Assembly (NCBI RefSeq): GCF_014467235.1
Contig: NZ_NKHP01000030.1
Location: forward strand, 1 to 33,505
Reading direction: 5' to 3'
DNA: 33,505 nucleotides
From: Xenorhabdus indica
Lineage (GTDB): Bacteria; Pseudomonadota; Gammaproteobacteria; Enterobacterales; Enterobacteriaceae
Below, one piece after another: positions 1 to 7,215 of this stretch; within the stretch, counting starts at the first letter, position 1; each line of letters begins with the position of its first letter. Made by a program: the position numbers and the translations under genes. The notes under the pieces were generated by a model. That model saw only the letters and a program-made list of their open reading frames with translations. It was not told the DNA's origin and searched no databases.

Positions 1-88
1 ACTCTTAGTGTGCGTTGAAGAATTTATGACCGCCTTTTCATCAGGGCAACAGCCGGGAGTGAGAAAAATGAGTGTATCGTTATTATGA
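1..88 (+). CDS. C-terminal end of an upstream gene (partial)
   Basis: An open frame enters from the left edge (first full codon at base 2) and ends at a TGA at 86-88. Only about 28 residues are visible, ending in RKMSVSLL. The piece is too short to recognise. It lies 15 bases upstream of the dndB-like gene and on the same strand, so it may be the preceding gene of the same unit. It could also be a chance open frame. Confidence 0.35.
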   Translation, partial: LLVCVEEFMTAFSSGQQPGVRKMSVSLL

Positions 89-103
89 AAGCTTATTTAT
101 ATC

Positions 104-1174
104 ATGTTCGAAAATAAAAAATATACTTGGAATATTCCTGCAATTCGTTTATTTCAGGCTAATGAAATACAATACTCATTAGTTATTCCCATGCGCCAAC
201 TAAAACGTTTGCTTGCTTTTGATAATAATCAGCAAGTAATGTCACGTTCTCAGAGAGAGTTAAATAAAAATCGATCCCAAAAAATAGCTCAGTATTTTAT
301 TAAATCTTTTGATAATAAAACCCATTATATTCTCCCACCTCTTGTTGGTAATATTGATAGTGATATTGAATTTAATGAAGTTGGGAACGATACACGTATT
401 GGTATCCTAAAAATACCAATGGATGCCGATATCACTCTATTTGATGGACAACATCGAGCGCATGGAATTATGGAATTTTGCAAACAAAGAGATGTAAATG
501 ATAATATTTCAATAATCCTTACTGAAAATTTAGATCTTGAAACACGTCAACAATTTTTTTCAGACATTAATAGTAATGCTTCGAAGCCTTCAGCAGCTAT
601 TAATCTTGCATATAACAACCGTGAGGATTATAGCCACTTAACCCGATATTGGATAAGTGAAGTTAAAGTGATTTCTGAATGGGTTGATTATGAGCATAAT
701 GTTATCCCTAGTAAAAGTGATATGTTAGTGAGTTTTAAAGCTTTATATGATTCAACTAAGCGCATATTTAATGTATCTACTGAAGAAGTTTTATCAGAAA
801 ATACTAAAAACCAAGCTGTAGCAATCTGGAGTTCTTGGGCTTATCTAATTGGCTTAACAGAAGAGAATAGCAGAGCTTATGACTCAGATTACCGGAAAGA
901 ATATATTAAATTTCATGGTGTACTGATTAATGCATTCTCTTTTGCTGTATGTGAATTGTTGGAGGAAAAGAAAAATATTGATGATGTTGTTGCAAAAATT
1001 AATGGTTTTGCCTGTATAATGAATGAGGCTAAACGCGAGGCATTTTTTCTAATTGAAAATTGGAAAGGTATTTGTGTTGATCCTGAGCGTAGAACAATAA
1101 AGGCTGATTTAAAATCGCAACGTGCTGCGGGAAGCTATTTATTAAGTTTTATCAATGGTAATGTTGGTTGCTGA
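104..1174 (+). CDS. dndB: DndB-like DGQHR-domain protein
   Basis: A 356-residue protein with the signature DGQHR at residues 114-118 inside TLFDGQHRAHG, followed by an FFSDINSNASKPSAAINLAYNNR-type segment near residues 180-205. This combination is typical of DndB, the DNA-binding regulator linked to DNA phosphorothioate (sulfur) modification, and of the wider DGQHR family. The length fits DndB. No dndC, dndD or dndE is visible in the window, so this copy is an orphan here and may act as a stand-alone regulator or defence-related protein. It is AT-rich like the rest of the element. A hairpin follows it at 1185-1238. Family assignment is good; function as a true DndB is inferred. Confidence 0.7.
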   Translation: MFENKKYTWNIPAIRLFQANEIQYSLVIPMRQLKRLLAFDNNQQVMSRSQRELNKNRSQKIAQYFIKSFDNKTHYILPPLVGNIDSDIEFNEVGNDTRIGILKIPMDADITLFDGQHRAHGIMEFCKQRDVNDNISIILTENLDLETRQQFFSDINSNASKPSAAINLAYNNREDYSHLTRYWISEVKVISEWVDYEHNVIPSKSDMLVSFKALYDSTKRIFNVSTEEVLSENTKNQAVAIWSSWAYLIGLTEENSRAYDSDYRKEYIKFHGVLINAFSFAVCELLEEKKNIDDVVAKINGFACIMNEAKREAFFLIENWKGICVDPERRTIKADLKSQRAAGSYLLSFINGNVGC

Positions 1175-1184
1175 TAGATTATAG

Positions 1185-1238
1185 CTAAGTTCGTATGACT
1201 GGTAGGAGCATAAATGTGGCCTATCAGTCAGAACTTAG
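1185..1238 (+). terminator. Hairpin after the dndB-like gene
   Basis: A long imperfect inverted repeat. The left arm at 1185-1206 pairs with the right arm at 1220-1238 (CTAAGTTC...TAGG against CCTA...GAACTTAG), with a three-base bulge and one wobble. It lies just after the stop codon at 1174 and is not followed by a clear T-run. It may be a transcript-end or processing hairpin, or an operator for the next gene. Confidence 0.4.
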
Positions 1239-1274
1239 TAAGACCAGCTAACAGTTAAAAAGTAAGGTTGAACT

Positions 1275-1739
1275 ATGATAAGTCAAACTCCATTAATTAC
1301 AATGTCCAAATCGTTTCGGGCTAAGGTTGTTAAAATTTGGATTATGAGGACGGACTTATCTGCTGCTCAGGGAGCTATTCGATTAACTGAGATTGCTGTT
1401 AAACATGGCTTTATCAGGCGTGATAAGCCAGTACTGGGTACAACCCTAACATCGTGGACTATGGGAAAGGTCGAAACTCCATTATGGGCTGCTAAAGCAG
1501 CATTGTCGATGCTACTTGAATCCGAATGGATACCTTCAAATGATGAGGAGTGGGCCGGTTTCGCAACGATATTTCTAGCAATGAATAAATCGACACAGTT
1601 AGCAGATTTACTTATGTTGCTGCCTCAGCGTCTTACTTCTCATGCTGCGCTTACAGGCTGGCTATGTGCTGCAATCGAGGAGATGGAGCGTTTTAATATT
1701 GTTAAATGGTATGAAAAGAAGTTAGGTACTCTTGTATGA
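1275..1739 (+). CDS. Conserved small ICE protein, unknown function
   Basis: Encodes 154 residues. The protein is mostly helical in character and has no signal peptide or membrane segment. The middle has a Trp-containing stretch (TSWTMGKVETPLW) and the C-terminal third is Leu/Met rich. The stop overlaps the next start by four bases (ATGA at 1736-1739), so the two are probably translated as a coupled pair. Its place among ICE maintenance genes, and a partner that looks like a winged-helix protein, suggest a regulatory or DNA-handling role, but I do not recognise the family. Confidence 0.6.
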   Translation: MISQTPLITMSKSFRAKVVKIWIMRTDLSAAQGAIRLTEIAVKHGFIRRDKPVLGTTLTSWTMGKVETPLWAAKAALSMLLESEWIPSNDEEWAGFATIFLAMNKSTQLADLLMLLPQRLTSHAALTGWLCAAIEEMERFNIVKWYEKKLGTLV

Positions 1740-2053
1740 GATTTTCAGAAATTGGGGATGTTTTTTCCCAAACGGGCCGAAAAGGAACTGCTATGGCAGT
1801 ACTCTTTTATATGCTTGATAAGTATGATGATGGTGTGAATCTGGTTAGTATTGATGAGTTAGTCAATGTGACTAAGGTTGCAAAGGAAAACCTGTCCAGT
1901 TTATGTAGTCGTTTAAGCAAAGTCGGTCTTTTAACAATCAAACATATAACACCGGATGGAACCATACATGATGAGAGAAAAAGTCGTTTACATACCAAAT
2001 CAAATTACCAACTATCAGAAGGCGTTCTTCATTTGTTTAGACGAGGTAAATGA
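1736..2053 (+). CDS. Small putative winged-helix regulator
   Basis: Encodes 105 residues. Residues around 20-70 (MAVLFYMLDKYD, then SIDELVNVTKVAKENLSSLCSRLSKVGLLTIKH) have the pattern of a winged helix: a first helix, a recognition-helix region and a following beta hairpin, as in MarR- or Rrf2-like proteins. The start overlaps the stop of the previous gene (ATGA). The C-terminus is basic (RRGK). No specific family is recognised, so a DNA-binding role is an inference from the pattern only. Confidence 0.55.
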   Translation: MRFSEIGDVFSQTGRKGTAMAVLFYMLDKYDDGVNLVSIDELVNVTKVAKENLSSLCSRLSKVGLLTIKHITPDGTIHDERKSRLHTKSNYQLSEGVLHLFRRGK

Positions 2054-2472
2054 GTATGCCGACACTTGGCACTCGATTATGAATGATTTTTTTATTTTGT
2101 TTATCCTGCTTGATTAGAGGTGGCAAAACAGAACATCAAACTGGACAGCAGGAAAGAAAAAAATTGAGGAATGATCATAATCTTTCTAGTAATTATTAAA
2201 TTACGTTTCTTAATTTTTTTATTGATAATAGATTTTAGGCTATTTATATATTCTATTGTTTTATTTTTTTAAATCTAAGCTTTTTTGTTCTGACATTATT
2301 TCGTTAGCATCTTTTTTTTATTGTTTTTACAAATGAATTGTGGTTTATTTTTTTAATGTTATATTAATACTGTTATCACTCTAAGGTAATAAGTGATCAT
2401 TCCACTTAGTTTTTTATTATAAGATAAATCCTATTATTTTATCATGTGTTATAATTGAAATGAGAGGTTATT
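2054..2472. other. AT-rich intergenic region without a clear gene
   Basis: About 420 bases, very AT-rich after 2180 with many T-runs. I see no convincing open frame. A short inverted element ATCACT...AGTGAT lies at about 2376-2395, some 80 bases before the next start, and could be an operator. A ribosome binding site (GAGAGG) precedes the ATG at 2473. Confidence 0.4.
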
Positions 2473-2751
2473 ATGAGAAAAACAGCTTGGGCACCTCCAT
2501 TTACATGGGGACCATGGATTGGATTAGAAAATCATGTAGGACCATACACATATACCGTTGCATTCGATAGTATCTCTCAGGCGCCTTCCTCGTTTGATGT
2601 TGAGATTCAATATGCAGCTATGGGAGGTTATAATACTGTAACTACGATGGGACCTAGTTCATATCAAATTAGTGGTAACGATGGTGCTGGTCAAGATCGT
2701 ATTCGCTTCAGGAGTCATACAATAGGGCAAATAATTGAAGTAACATATTAA
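2473..2751 (+). CDS. Small aromatic-rich orphan protein
   Basis: Encodes 92 residues with a GAGAGG ribosome binding site nine bases upstream. The N-terminus is rich in Trp, Pro and Phe (WAPPFTWGPWIG). The rest alternates polar and hydrophobic residues with many Gly, Ser and Tyr, consistent with a small all-beta fold. There is no signal peptide, lipobox or membrane helix. It stands alone between two AT-rich gaps and ends at a bidirectional terminator, so it looks like a separately acquired cargo gene. I do not recognise it. Confidence 0.5.
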   Translation: MRKTAWAPPFTWGPWIGLENHVGPYTYTVAFDSISQAPSSFDVEIQYAAMGGYNTVTTMGPSSYQISGNDGAGQDRIRFRSHTIGQIIEVTY

Positions 2752-2790
2752 GACTAATTATTAACGTTGGTTAATTTTTAATATAATTAA

Positions 2791-2832
2791 TCTATGGCTT
2801 CTTCTTTCACAAATAAGAAAGCAAGCCATAGA
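2791..2832. terminator. Bidirectional terminator between convergent genes
   Basis: Inverted repeat CTATGGCTT (2792-2800) with AAGCCATAG (2823-2831), extended inside by CTTTC and GAAAG. It lies between the stop of the plus-strand gene at 2751 and the stop of the minus-strand gene at 2839, the expected place for a shared terminator. Confidence 0.65.
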
Positions 2833-2838
2833 TCTATA

Positions 2839-3219
2839 TTATTTTAGGCTGTTAATTATTTTTTTAAATTCCGATATTGAATTAATGGCTTGGTGAAATC
2901 CATTTTCAGTTTGTATTGGCGTATTTGAATAGACTTCTTTTAATATAAAGCTGTTGTTAAATAGAACGGATACTTTTTTACCGATACTTTTTTTCCAGAA
3001 AGTATTAAATGGTTTACTACAACTGTCGTTATTTTTTATTTTTATAAAAATTGTATTGTTTTTTTCATTTGGAGAAATGTTTTCTATACATGACTTCGTT
3101 AAATGGAATGTTTTATTATCTGTCTTATAATCCATAGAGAATGGCTTTTGTGTTGGGACACAACCTGAAATTGAAGTGCTTATTGCTAATATAGATAATA
3201 CACTAAATAATAATTTCAT
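2839..3219 (-). CDS. Small lipoprotein with a SecDF P1-like domain
   Basis: Encodes 126 residues from the ATG at 3219. This start is preferred over a GTG at 3240 because AGGA lies about nine bases upstream of it. A lipoprotein signal ends in ISGC with lipidated Cys20. The mature part runs from a basic strand-rich segment to KKVSVLFNNSFILKEVYSNTPI followed by FHQAINSISEFKKIINSL. That layout resembles the P1 head subdomain of SecD and of small lipoproteins that carry it. It is divergently arranged with the pilL operon. The role is unknown; exclusion or envelope protection is possible but not shown. Confidence 0.55.
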   Translation of the reverse strand: MKLLFSVLSILAISTSISGCVPTQKPFSMDYKTDNKTFHLTKSCIENISPNEKNNTIFIKIKNNDSCSKPFNTFWKKSIGKKVSVLFNNSFILKEVYSNTPIQTENGFHQAINSISEFKKIINSLK

Positions 3220-3276
3220 CTTGATATTCCTATCGTACACAGTACATTTTCTGTATATATTATGACCTATAGTAAG

Positions 3277-3282
3277 ATTATA
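3277..3282 (-). promoter_or_regulatory. Possible -10 element for the lipoprotein gene
   Basis: A perfect TATAAT on the minus strand, about 60 bases upstream of the lipoprotein start. The -35 partner is poor (TAGATT at 16-base spacing), so this is a weak call. The same 200-base gap must also hold the promoter for the plus-strand transfer operon starting at 3421. Confidence 0.3.
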
Positions 3283-3420
3283 GGCTTATTGGTCTGATAA
3301 TCTAGTGCCTTGTTCATAGTGATTTTTTTATTTTTCAAGATAGAGTTGTTTGTTGAATTTGATCTCGTTCCTCAGCAAAGTTAGGCAGATAAATTTTATA
3401 TAGGAACAGGATAAAGGATC

Positions 3421-4056
3421 ATGAAAAAACTATCTCTTATGTTATTAATTCCGCTTGTACTGACAGCTTGTGTTAAGCAACAAACTGCTACAATGACCTC
3501 TTCGAATATTCCTTTAGATAATATATCTGCTGCACTGCCTGATATTTACCAATCACCTCCAGAAGTGGTTCGTTATGACCGTTATTTGTTAGTTGATACC
3601 TCGCCAGAAATAGCGCAACGCTACCCATTGAAGCAATTGGTTAAATTGAAGATGCCCAGTTCACTGAAGCCTACTGTTGGTGAGGCAATGCGTTATGCGT
3701 TACGCCAATCAGGATATCGCTTATGTAGTGTTAGTGGACAAGCTAACACCCTTTATCAACAATCTTTGCCAGCTCCTCATTATCAATTGGGACCAGTGCG
3801 ATTAAATGTTGCATTGCAACTGTTGGCTGGCTCTGCCTGGAAATTAGAAGTAGATGATATTCAGCGTGTTGTATGCCATAGCTTAAGACCAGAATATCAA
3901 TGGTATAAAACAACCGATACTTCGCCATCTGACGCGAATAACAAACTTCAGTCAAAAGAACTATCTGTAAAGACTAAATCTGTTTCTGTTCCTTTGGTCG
4001 ATATGAAACCGACTGTTGAGATAAAAAAAGATAAAGGGGGATGGTTAGAAAAATGA
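3421..4056 (+). CDS. pilL: PilL-type lipoprotein (TIGR03748 family), first gene of transfer operon
   Basis: Encodes 211 residues with AAAGGA upstream. A lipoprotein signal peptide ends in LTAC with Cys17. The conserved core at about residues 50-150 (YDRYLLVDTSPE, then QSGYRLC, then LGPVRLNVALQLLAGSAWKLEVDDIQRVVCHSL) matches the N-terminal PilL domain found in SPI-7/PFGI-1-class ICEs. The protein is a probable outer-membrane-associated part of the conjugative apparatus. It opens the plus-strand transfer operon, and its stop overlaps the next start (ATGA). The rest of a type IV pilus cluster (pilM-pilV) is not next to it. Confidence 0.75.
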   Translation: MKKLSLMLLIPLVLTACVKQQTATMTSSNIPLDNISAALPDIYQSPPEVVRYDRYLLVDTSPEIAQRYPLKQLVKLKMPSSLKPTVGEAMRYALRQSGYRLCSVSGQANTLYQQSLPAPHYQLGPVRLNVALQLLAGSAWKLEVDDIQRVVCHSLRPEYQWYKTTDTSPSDANNKLQSKELSVKTKSVSVPLVDMKPTVEIKKDKGGWLEK

Positions 4057-4766
4057 GTGTTTCAATAAAAAAAATCATTTTATGTTTGATTTTGATTTTG
4101 ATTTTGATTTTGATTTTGATTTTGATTTTATTAATTTTTTTTATTGTGTTGATTTTTGTTAAAAAAGATTCAAATATGAATGGAAAAATGTCTGATGTTG
4201 TTAATCGCCTTAAGCATTTAGAAGTGAGTCAGCAACAATTGATTAATGAAAGTGAGTTTTCTCAATTAAAAAAACAGTGGGAAACTCAATTTTCAGCGTT
4301 GGAACAGCGAGTAAATAAGCAAGGTGAAACACTTTCATCTTTAAGTGAAAAAATAGAAAAAATGAATGCTCAATCTCAAAATGGGGAAGCTCGTTTTCAG
4401 GCGCTGGAAAGTTTACTGTCTTTATTGGAGATCGGACAGAAACAATATGAAAAACAACTGGAGGCTCTTAAGTCGCAATTAGTAGGTATTTCGGAAACCA
4501 AAAAATCAGTAAAGCCAGTTTATAAAAACACTAATAATAAATCCCTCCAATTACCTCAATCTCAAATGCCATTTGTTTTCTCTGGCATTGAATATAGAGG
4601 AGGAAAGGCATTTGCTGTTGTTGTTCCTAATAATGTTATGTCGCTATCGCAGATCCAGTTAATTGATATTGGTGACGAATTTCAAGGGTGGACTTTGTCT
4701 CATATGTCTAGTGAAAGTGCGAAATTTACTTCTAAAGGGCGTTCATTAACGTTACACGCTAAGTAA
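4053..4766 (+). CDS. Inner-membrane coiled-coil transfer protein with Leu-Ile repeat
   Basis: Encodes 237 residues from the ATG at 4053. This start is chosen because GGGGG at 4036-4040 lies about 12 bases upstream, while an ATG at 4041 directly abuts that site. Residues about 5-35 form one membrane segment that contains seven Leu-Ile pairs encoded by a pure hexanucleotide repeat. A long coiled coil follows (about residues 40-145), then a Gln/Lys/Asn-rich linker, then a C-terminal domain with IDIGDEFQGWTLSHM and SAKFTSKGRSLTLH, which recalls PilP-like or channel-scaffold domains. It probably bridges inner membrane and periplasm beside the PilL lipoprotein. No specific family name can be given. 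Confidence 0.6.
   Translation: MSVSIKKIILCLILILILILILILILLIFFIVLIFVKKDSNMNGKMSDVVNRLKHLEVSQQQLINESEFSQLKKQWETQFSALEQRVNKQGETLSSLSEKIEKMNAQSQNGEARFQALESLLSLLEIGQKQYEKQLEALKSQLVGISETKKSVKPVYKNTNNKSLQLPQSQMPFVFSGIEYRGGKAFAVVVPNNVMSLSQIQLIDIGDEFQGWTLSHMSSESAKFTSKGRSLTLHAK
4086..4130 (+). repeat. Hexanucleotide tandem repeat (TTGATT)x7
   Basis: Seven perfect copies of the 6-mer TTGATT run from 4086 to 4127, continuing for three more bases. They are in frame with the coding sequence and encode alternating Leu and Ile in the membrane helix. Slippage would lengthen or shorten the helix in steps of two residues without shifting frame. Confidence 0.9.
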
Positions 4767-4775
4767 GGTGATCGA

Positions 4776-5483
4776 ATGAAAATTAAAAATATTACATTAA
4801 CAGTATTTTTATTGGGAGTTGTTCCTTGTGCTTCAGCAATATCAACGGAGTACCATAAAGACGCTGTTGATATGGTGATTAAGAACGAGTTAGTGATTAA
4901 ATCGCAGGAATGGGGACTTAGTACTGAGGATTATTCTCGCTATCAGGAAATAATCAAAGGACCTAGGGGAATTCAATCACCAGGATTAGATCCGATAACA
5001 ATTTTAGGTATTGAGGCTCAAAGTGATGCAGAACGTAAACGTTTAGCTGAATTATGGGTTCAGCAAGAATATCTGCGTGTTGAAAAGGAATTGCGTTTTC
5101 AACGTGAGGTCGATGCGGCTTGGAAGCGTTTATACCCTAACATCTTGCCTGTTAATTTTGGGAATCCAGCGGGTATTACAAATGATACACAAGGCAGATT
5201 AGCGCTATTTGTTCGTATTGATGATTGTACACAATGTGATGCTCGGTTAGCTGCGATTCTGGCAGAGAAGCGCTCTGTTGATATCTATATTGTCGATAGC
5301 AAGGGTGATGATAACCGTATTAGGGAATGGGCAAACGCAAAAAAAATTCCTATTGAGCGAGTGAAAACAAAAGAAATTACATTAAATCATGACGAAGGGC
5401 GTTGGCTGAAATACGGCAAAATGCGAATGCCGATTGTTTTACAGCAAAATTCTAATGGTGGCTGGCAAATCGCAGCATTTTAA
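4776..5483 (+). CDS. TIGR03759 family ICE protein (PFL_4693)
   Basis: Encodes 235 residues with AAGGTGA upstream. A signal peptide ends in ASA (about residue 21). The mature protein shows the family pattern: EWGLSTEDYSRYQEIIKGPRG, then LDPITILGIEAQSDAERKRLAELWVQQE, then a thioredoxin-like C-terminal half with DDCTQCDARLAAIL and MRMPIVLQ. The CxxC (Cys-Thr-Gln-Cys) suggests a disulfide or redox-type fold. It is periplasmic and part of the conjugative apparatus. The exact role of this family is not known. Confidence 0.85.
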   Translation: MKIKNITLTVFLLGVVPCASAISTEYHKDAVDMVIKNELVIKSQEWGLSTEDYSRYQEIIKGPRGIQSPGLDPITILGIEAQSDAERKRLAELWVQQEYLRVEKELRFQREVDAAWKRLYPNILPVNFGNPAGITNDTQGRLALFVRIDDCTQCDARLAAILAEKRSVDIYIVDSKGDDNRIREWANAKKIPIERVKTKEITLNHDEGRWLKYGKMRMPIVLQQNSNGGWQIAAF

Positions 5484-5495
5484 TGAGGGAATATC

Positions 5496-6083
5496 ATGAA
5501 ACACCTATGGTTCTATGGGGTGTTGTTTATATCCTCGTGTTGCATGGCTAGTCGGCAGGAAGTGCCTCGGGGCTACCATCAAGTCGCCTTGGCTGAAGGA
5601 GTGCCTCCTGAAATATTGTATTCACTGGCTTTAGCTGAGTCCTCCTACAAATTACCTCAAGGAGTGAGGCCATGGCCATGGACGATTAATGTAGCGGGTA
5701 AAGCGTATCGCTATGAAACCCGTTTAGCAGCATGGCAAGCATTACAAGTCTTTTCTAAAACATACCCTATGAAACGAATAGATGTTGGAATTGCACAAGT
5801 TAATTTGGGTTGGAATGGTCATTATTTCTCTTCTACATGGGAATCTTTTGATCCTTATACCAATCTCCACGTAGCCGCTCGTATATTACGTTCTTGTTAT
5901 GAACTTAATCCGGGAAGTTGGGTAGCAGCGGCTGGTTGTTATTATCATCCTAAAGGTGGTGCTCCCGCTGATAGGTATAAATCTGTGGTAAAGAAAAAAC
6001 TATCTTCATTATTTTTGGCTCCAGAAATTCCTGAAGAAATGACCAAAGTAATGTGGATTGAACCAAAGGTAAAAACACAATGA
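5496..6083 (+). CDS. Lytic transglycosylase (SLT domain) of the transfer system
   Basis: Encodes 195 residues with GAGGGA upstream. A signal peptide precedes about residue 18. The SLT domain has the catalytic Glu48 in LALAESS, then DVGIAQVNLGWN (about residues 107-118, the usual GLMQ-like block) and AAGCYYHPKG near the C-terminus. It would cut peptidoglycan glycan strands to make room for the conjugation channel. It lies between PFL_4693 and PFL_4695, the usual place in this ICE class, and its stop overlaps the next start (ATGA). The Cys residues in the C-terminal region are typical of the conjugative version. Confidence 0.85.
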   Translation: MKHLWFYGVLFISSCCMASRQEVPRGYHQVALAEGVPPEILYSLALAESSYKLPQGVRPWPWTINVAGKAYRYETRLAAWQALQVFSKTYPMKRIDVGIAQVNLGWNGHYFSSTWESFDPYTNLHVAARILRSCYELNPGSWVAAAGCYYHPKGGAPADRYKSVVKKKLSSLFLAPEIPEEMTKVMWIEPKVKTQ

Positions 6084-6598
6084 AACTTAAATTAATTTCT
6101 GTTCTTTCACTGTATGTAATAGGTTTTACAGCCTTCGCGGAATTGGAAGTGGTTGCTGATTTTGGGGGGGAAAGTACTGCTTATTATTTTGATGCAATAA
6201 ATAATGAATCAAATGAATGGAGCGAGTCATCTCTTAATAAGACTATCCCAGAATTTCCATCATTTGAGATGGTTTTGCCAATAAAAACCCCTGAAATGGT
6301 TCCAGGAATAGCACTAGAGCGGTCTTTAAATTTACCAGGAATAGGCGCATTATTTCTGGTTGGTGATGATGACTTCTCTCTAAATTGGTTGCATCATAAT
6401 GCTGATAAGTTAAAGGCATTAAATGCAGTGGGAATGGTAATCAACGTTGATAACGCTGATTCTTTGTATAAATTAAAGTACCTTTATAAAGAAGGCATGA
6501 TTTCACCTATATCTGCTAGTGAGTTAGCAACTAGGTTACAATTAACACATTATCCTGTATTGATCACAGAGACGGGGCTAACTCAACAGGTTCCATAA
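6080..6598 (+). CDS. TIGR03765 / DUF2859 family ICE protein (PFL_4695)
   Basis: Encodes 172 residues. A signal peptide ends near FAFA (about residue 20). The core contains ALFLVGDDDFSLNWL, LNAVGMVINVDN and a C-terminal ISASELATRLQLTHYPVLIT, the classical end of this family. It is a periplasmic accessory protein of SPI-7/PFGI-1-type transfer systems, of unknown biochemical role. It overlaps both neighbours by one to four bases, so translation is probably coupled. Confidence 0.85.
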   Translation: MKLKLISVLSLYVIGFTAFAELEVVADFGGESTAYYFDAINNESNEWSESSLNKTIPEFPSFEMVLPIKTPEMVPGIALERSLNLPGIGALFLVGDDDFSLNWLHHNADKLKALNAVGMVINVDNADSLYKLKYLYKEGMISPISASELATRLQLTHYPVLITETGLTQQVP

Positions 6599-7215
6599 TG
6601 ATTTCTACTCCTTTACGTGCAATAGTGACAGAAAATCCATTGTTTTTCTTGATGTTGGGTGTTTTATTTCTTTGTGTTGTTTTGGCTATTAGCCATGCTA
6701 TTGAAAAATTTTTTTCTAAAAAATCAACCAAGCATCGTAACTATTATAAAACAGCAGAGGAAGTCCTTAAAAAATTACCACGTCTTAGAAATAATGTAAG
6801 TCGATTAAATTATTTGCGACAAATTAACCCTTATGTATTTGAAGAGTTGTTATTACTGGCATTTCAGAAACAGGGTTTTAAAGTTAAACGTAATAAAAGT
6901 TATAGCGGAGATGGTGGGATAGATGGAAAAGTTTGGATAGAAGGAAAATGTTTTCTTATTCAATCTAAAAGATATAGTCAGGCGATTAATCCTAAACATA
7001 TTCAAGAGTTCGGTGAAGTTTTGAAATGCATGAACTGTGAAGGTTTCTTTATTCATACAGGAAGAACTGGAGGGAAAAGTATTTATCACAGTATTAATTA
7101 CCCTATATATATTATCAGTGGAAAGCGATTGTTAAATTTACTGTCCGGGAGTTTCATTTTTAACGCTCAATCCAAAAATTATCCTGAAAAAATAAGTTTA
7201 GGAGAAAATGAATGA
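6598..7215 (+). CDS. Membrane-anchored Mrr-type restriction endonuclease-like protein
   Basis: Encodes 205 residues. One N-terminal membrane helix (about residues 13-35) precedes a cytoplasmic Mrr-type nuclease domain at about 75-180. The domain has NPYVFEELL (Glu82/83), GDGGIDG (104-110, catalytic Asp109) and IQSKRY (Gln122-x-Lys124), the D-QxK arrangement of Mrr_cat nucleases. The active site looks intact. It is nested between PFL_4695 and traD, overlapping traD by four bases, so it is co-expressed with the transfer genes. Related nucleases are known beside traD in some ICEs. Its substrate is unknown; entering-DNA processing, defence, or recipient-side action are possible. Confidence 0.75.
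   Translation: MISTPLRAIVTENPLFFLMLGVLFLCVVLAISHAIEKFFSKKSTKHRNYYKTAEEVLKKLPRLRNNVSRLNYLRQINPYVFEELLLLAFQKQGFKVKRNKSYSGDGGIDGKVWIEGKCFLIQSKRYSQAINPKHIQEFGEVLKCMNCEGFFIHTGRTGGKSIYHSINYPIYIISGKRLLNLLSGSFIFNAQSKNYPEKISLGENE

Noticed and set aside
4086..4130. On/off phase variation through the hexanucleotide repeat
   Set aside because: Six is a multiple of three, so slippage cannot shift the frame; only helix-length change is plausible.
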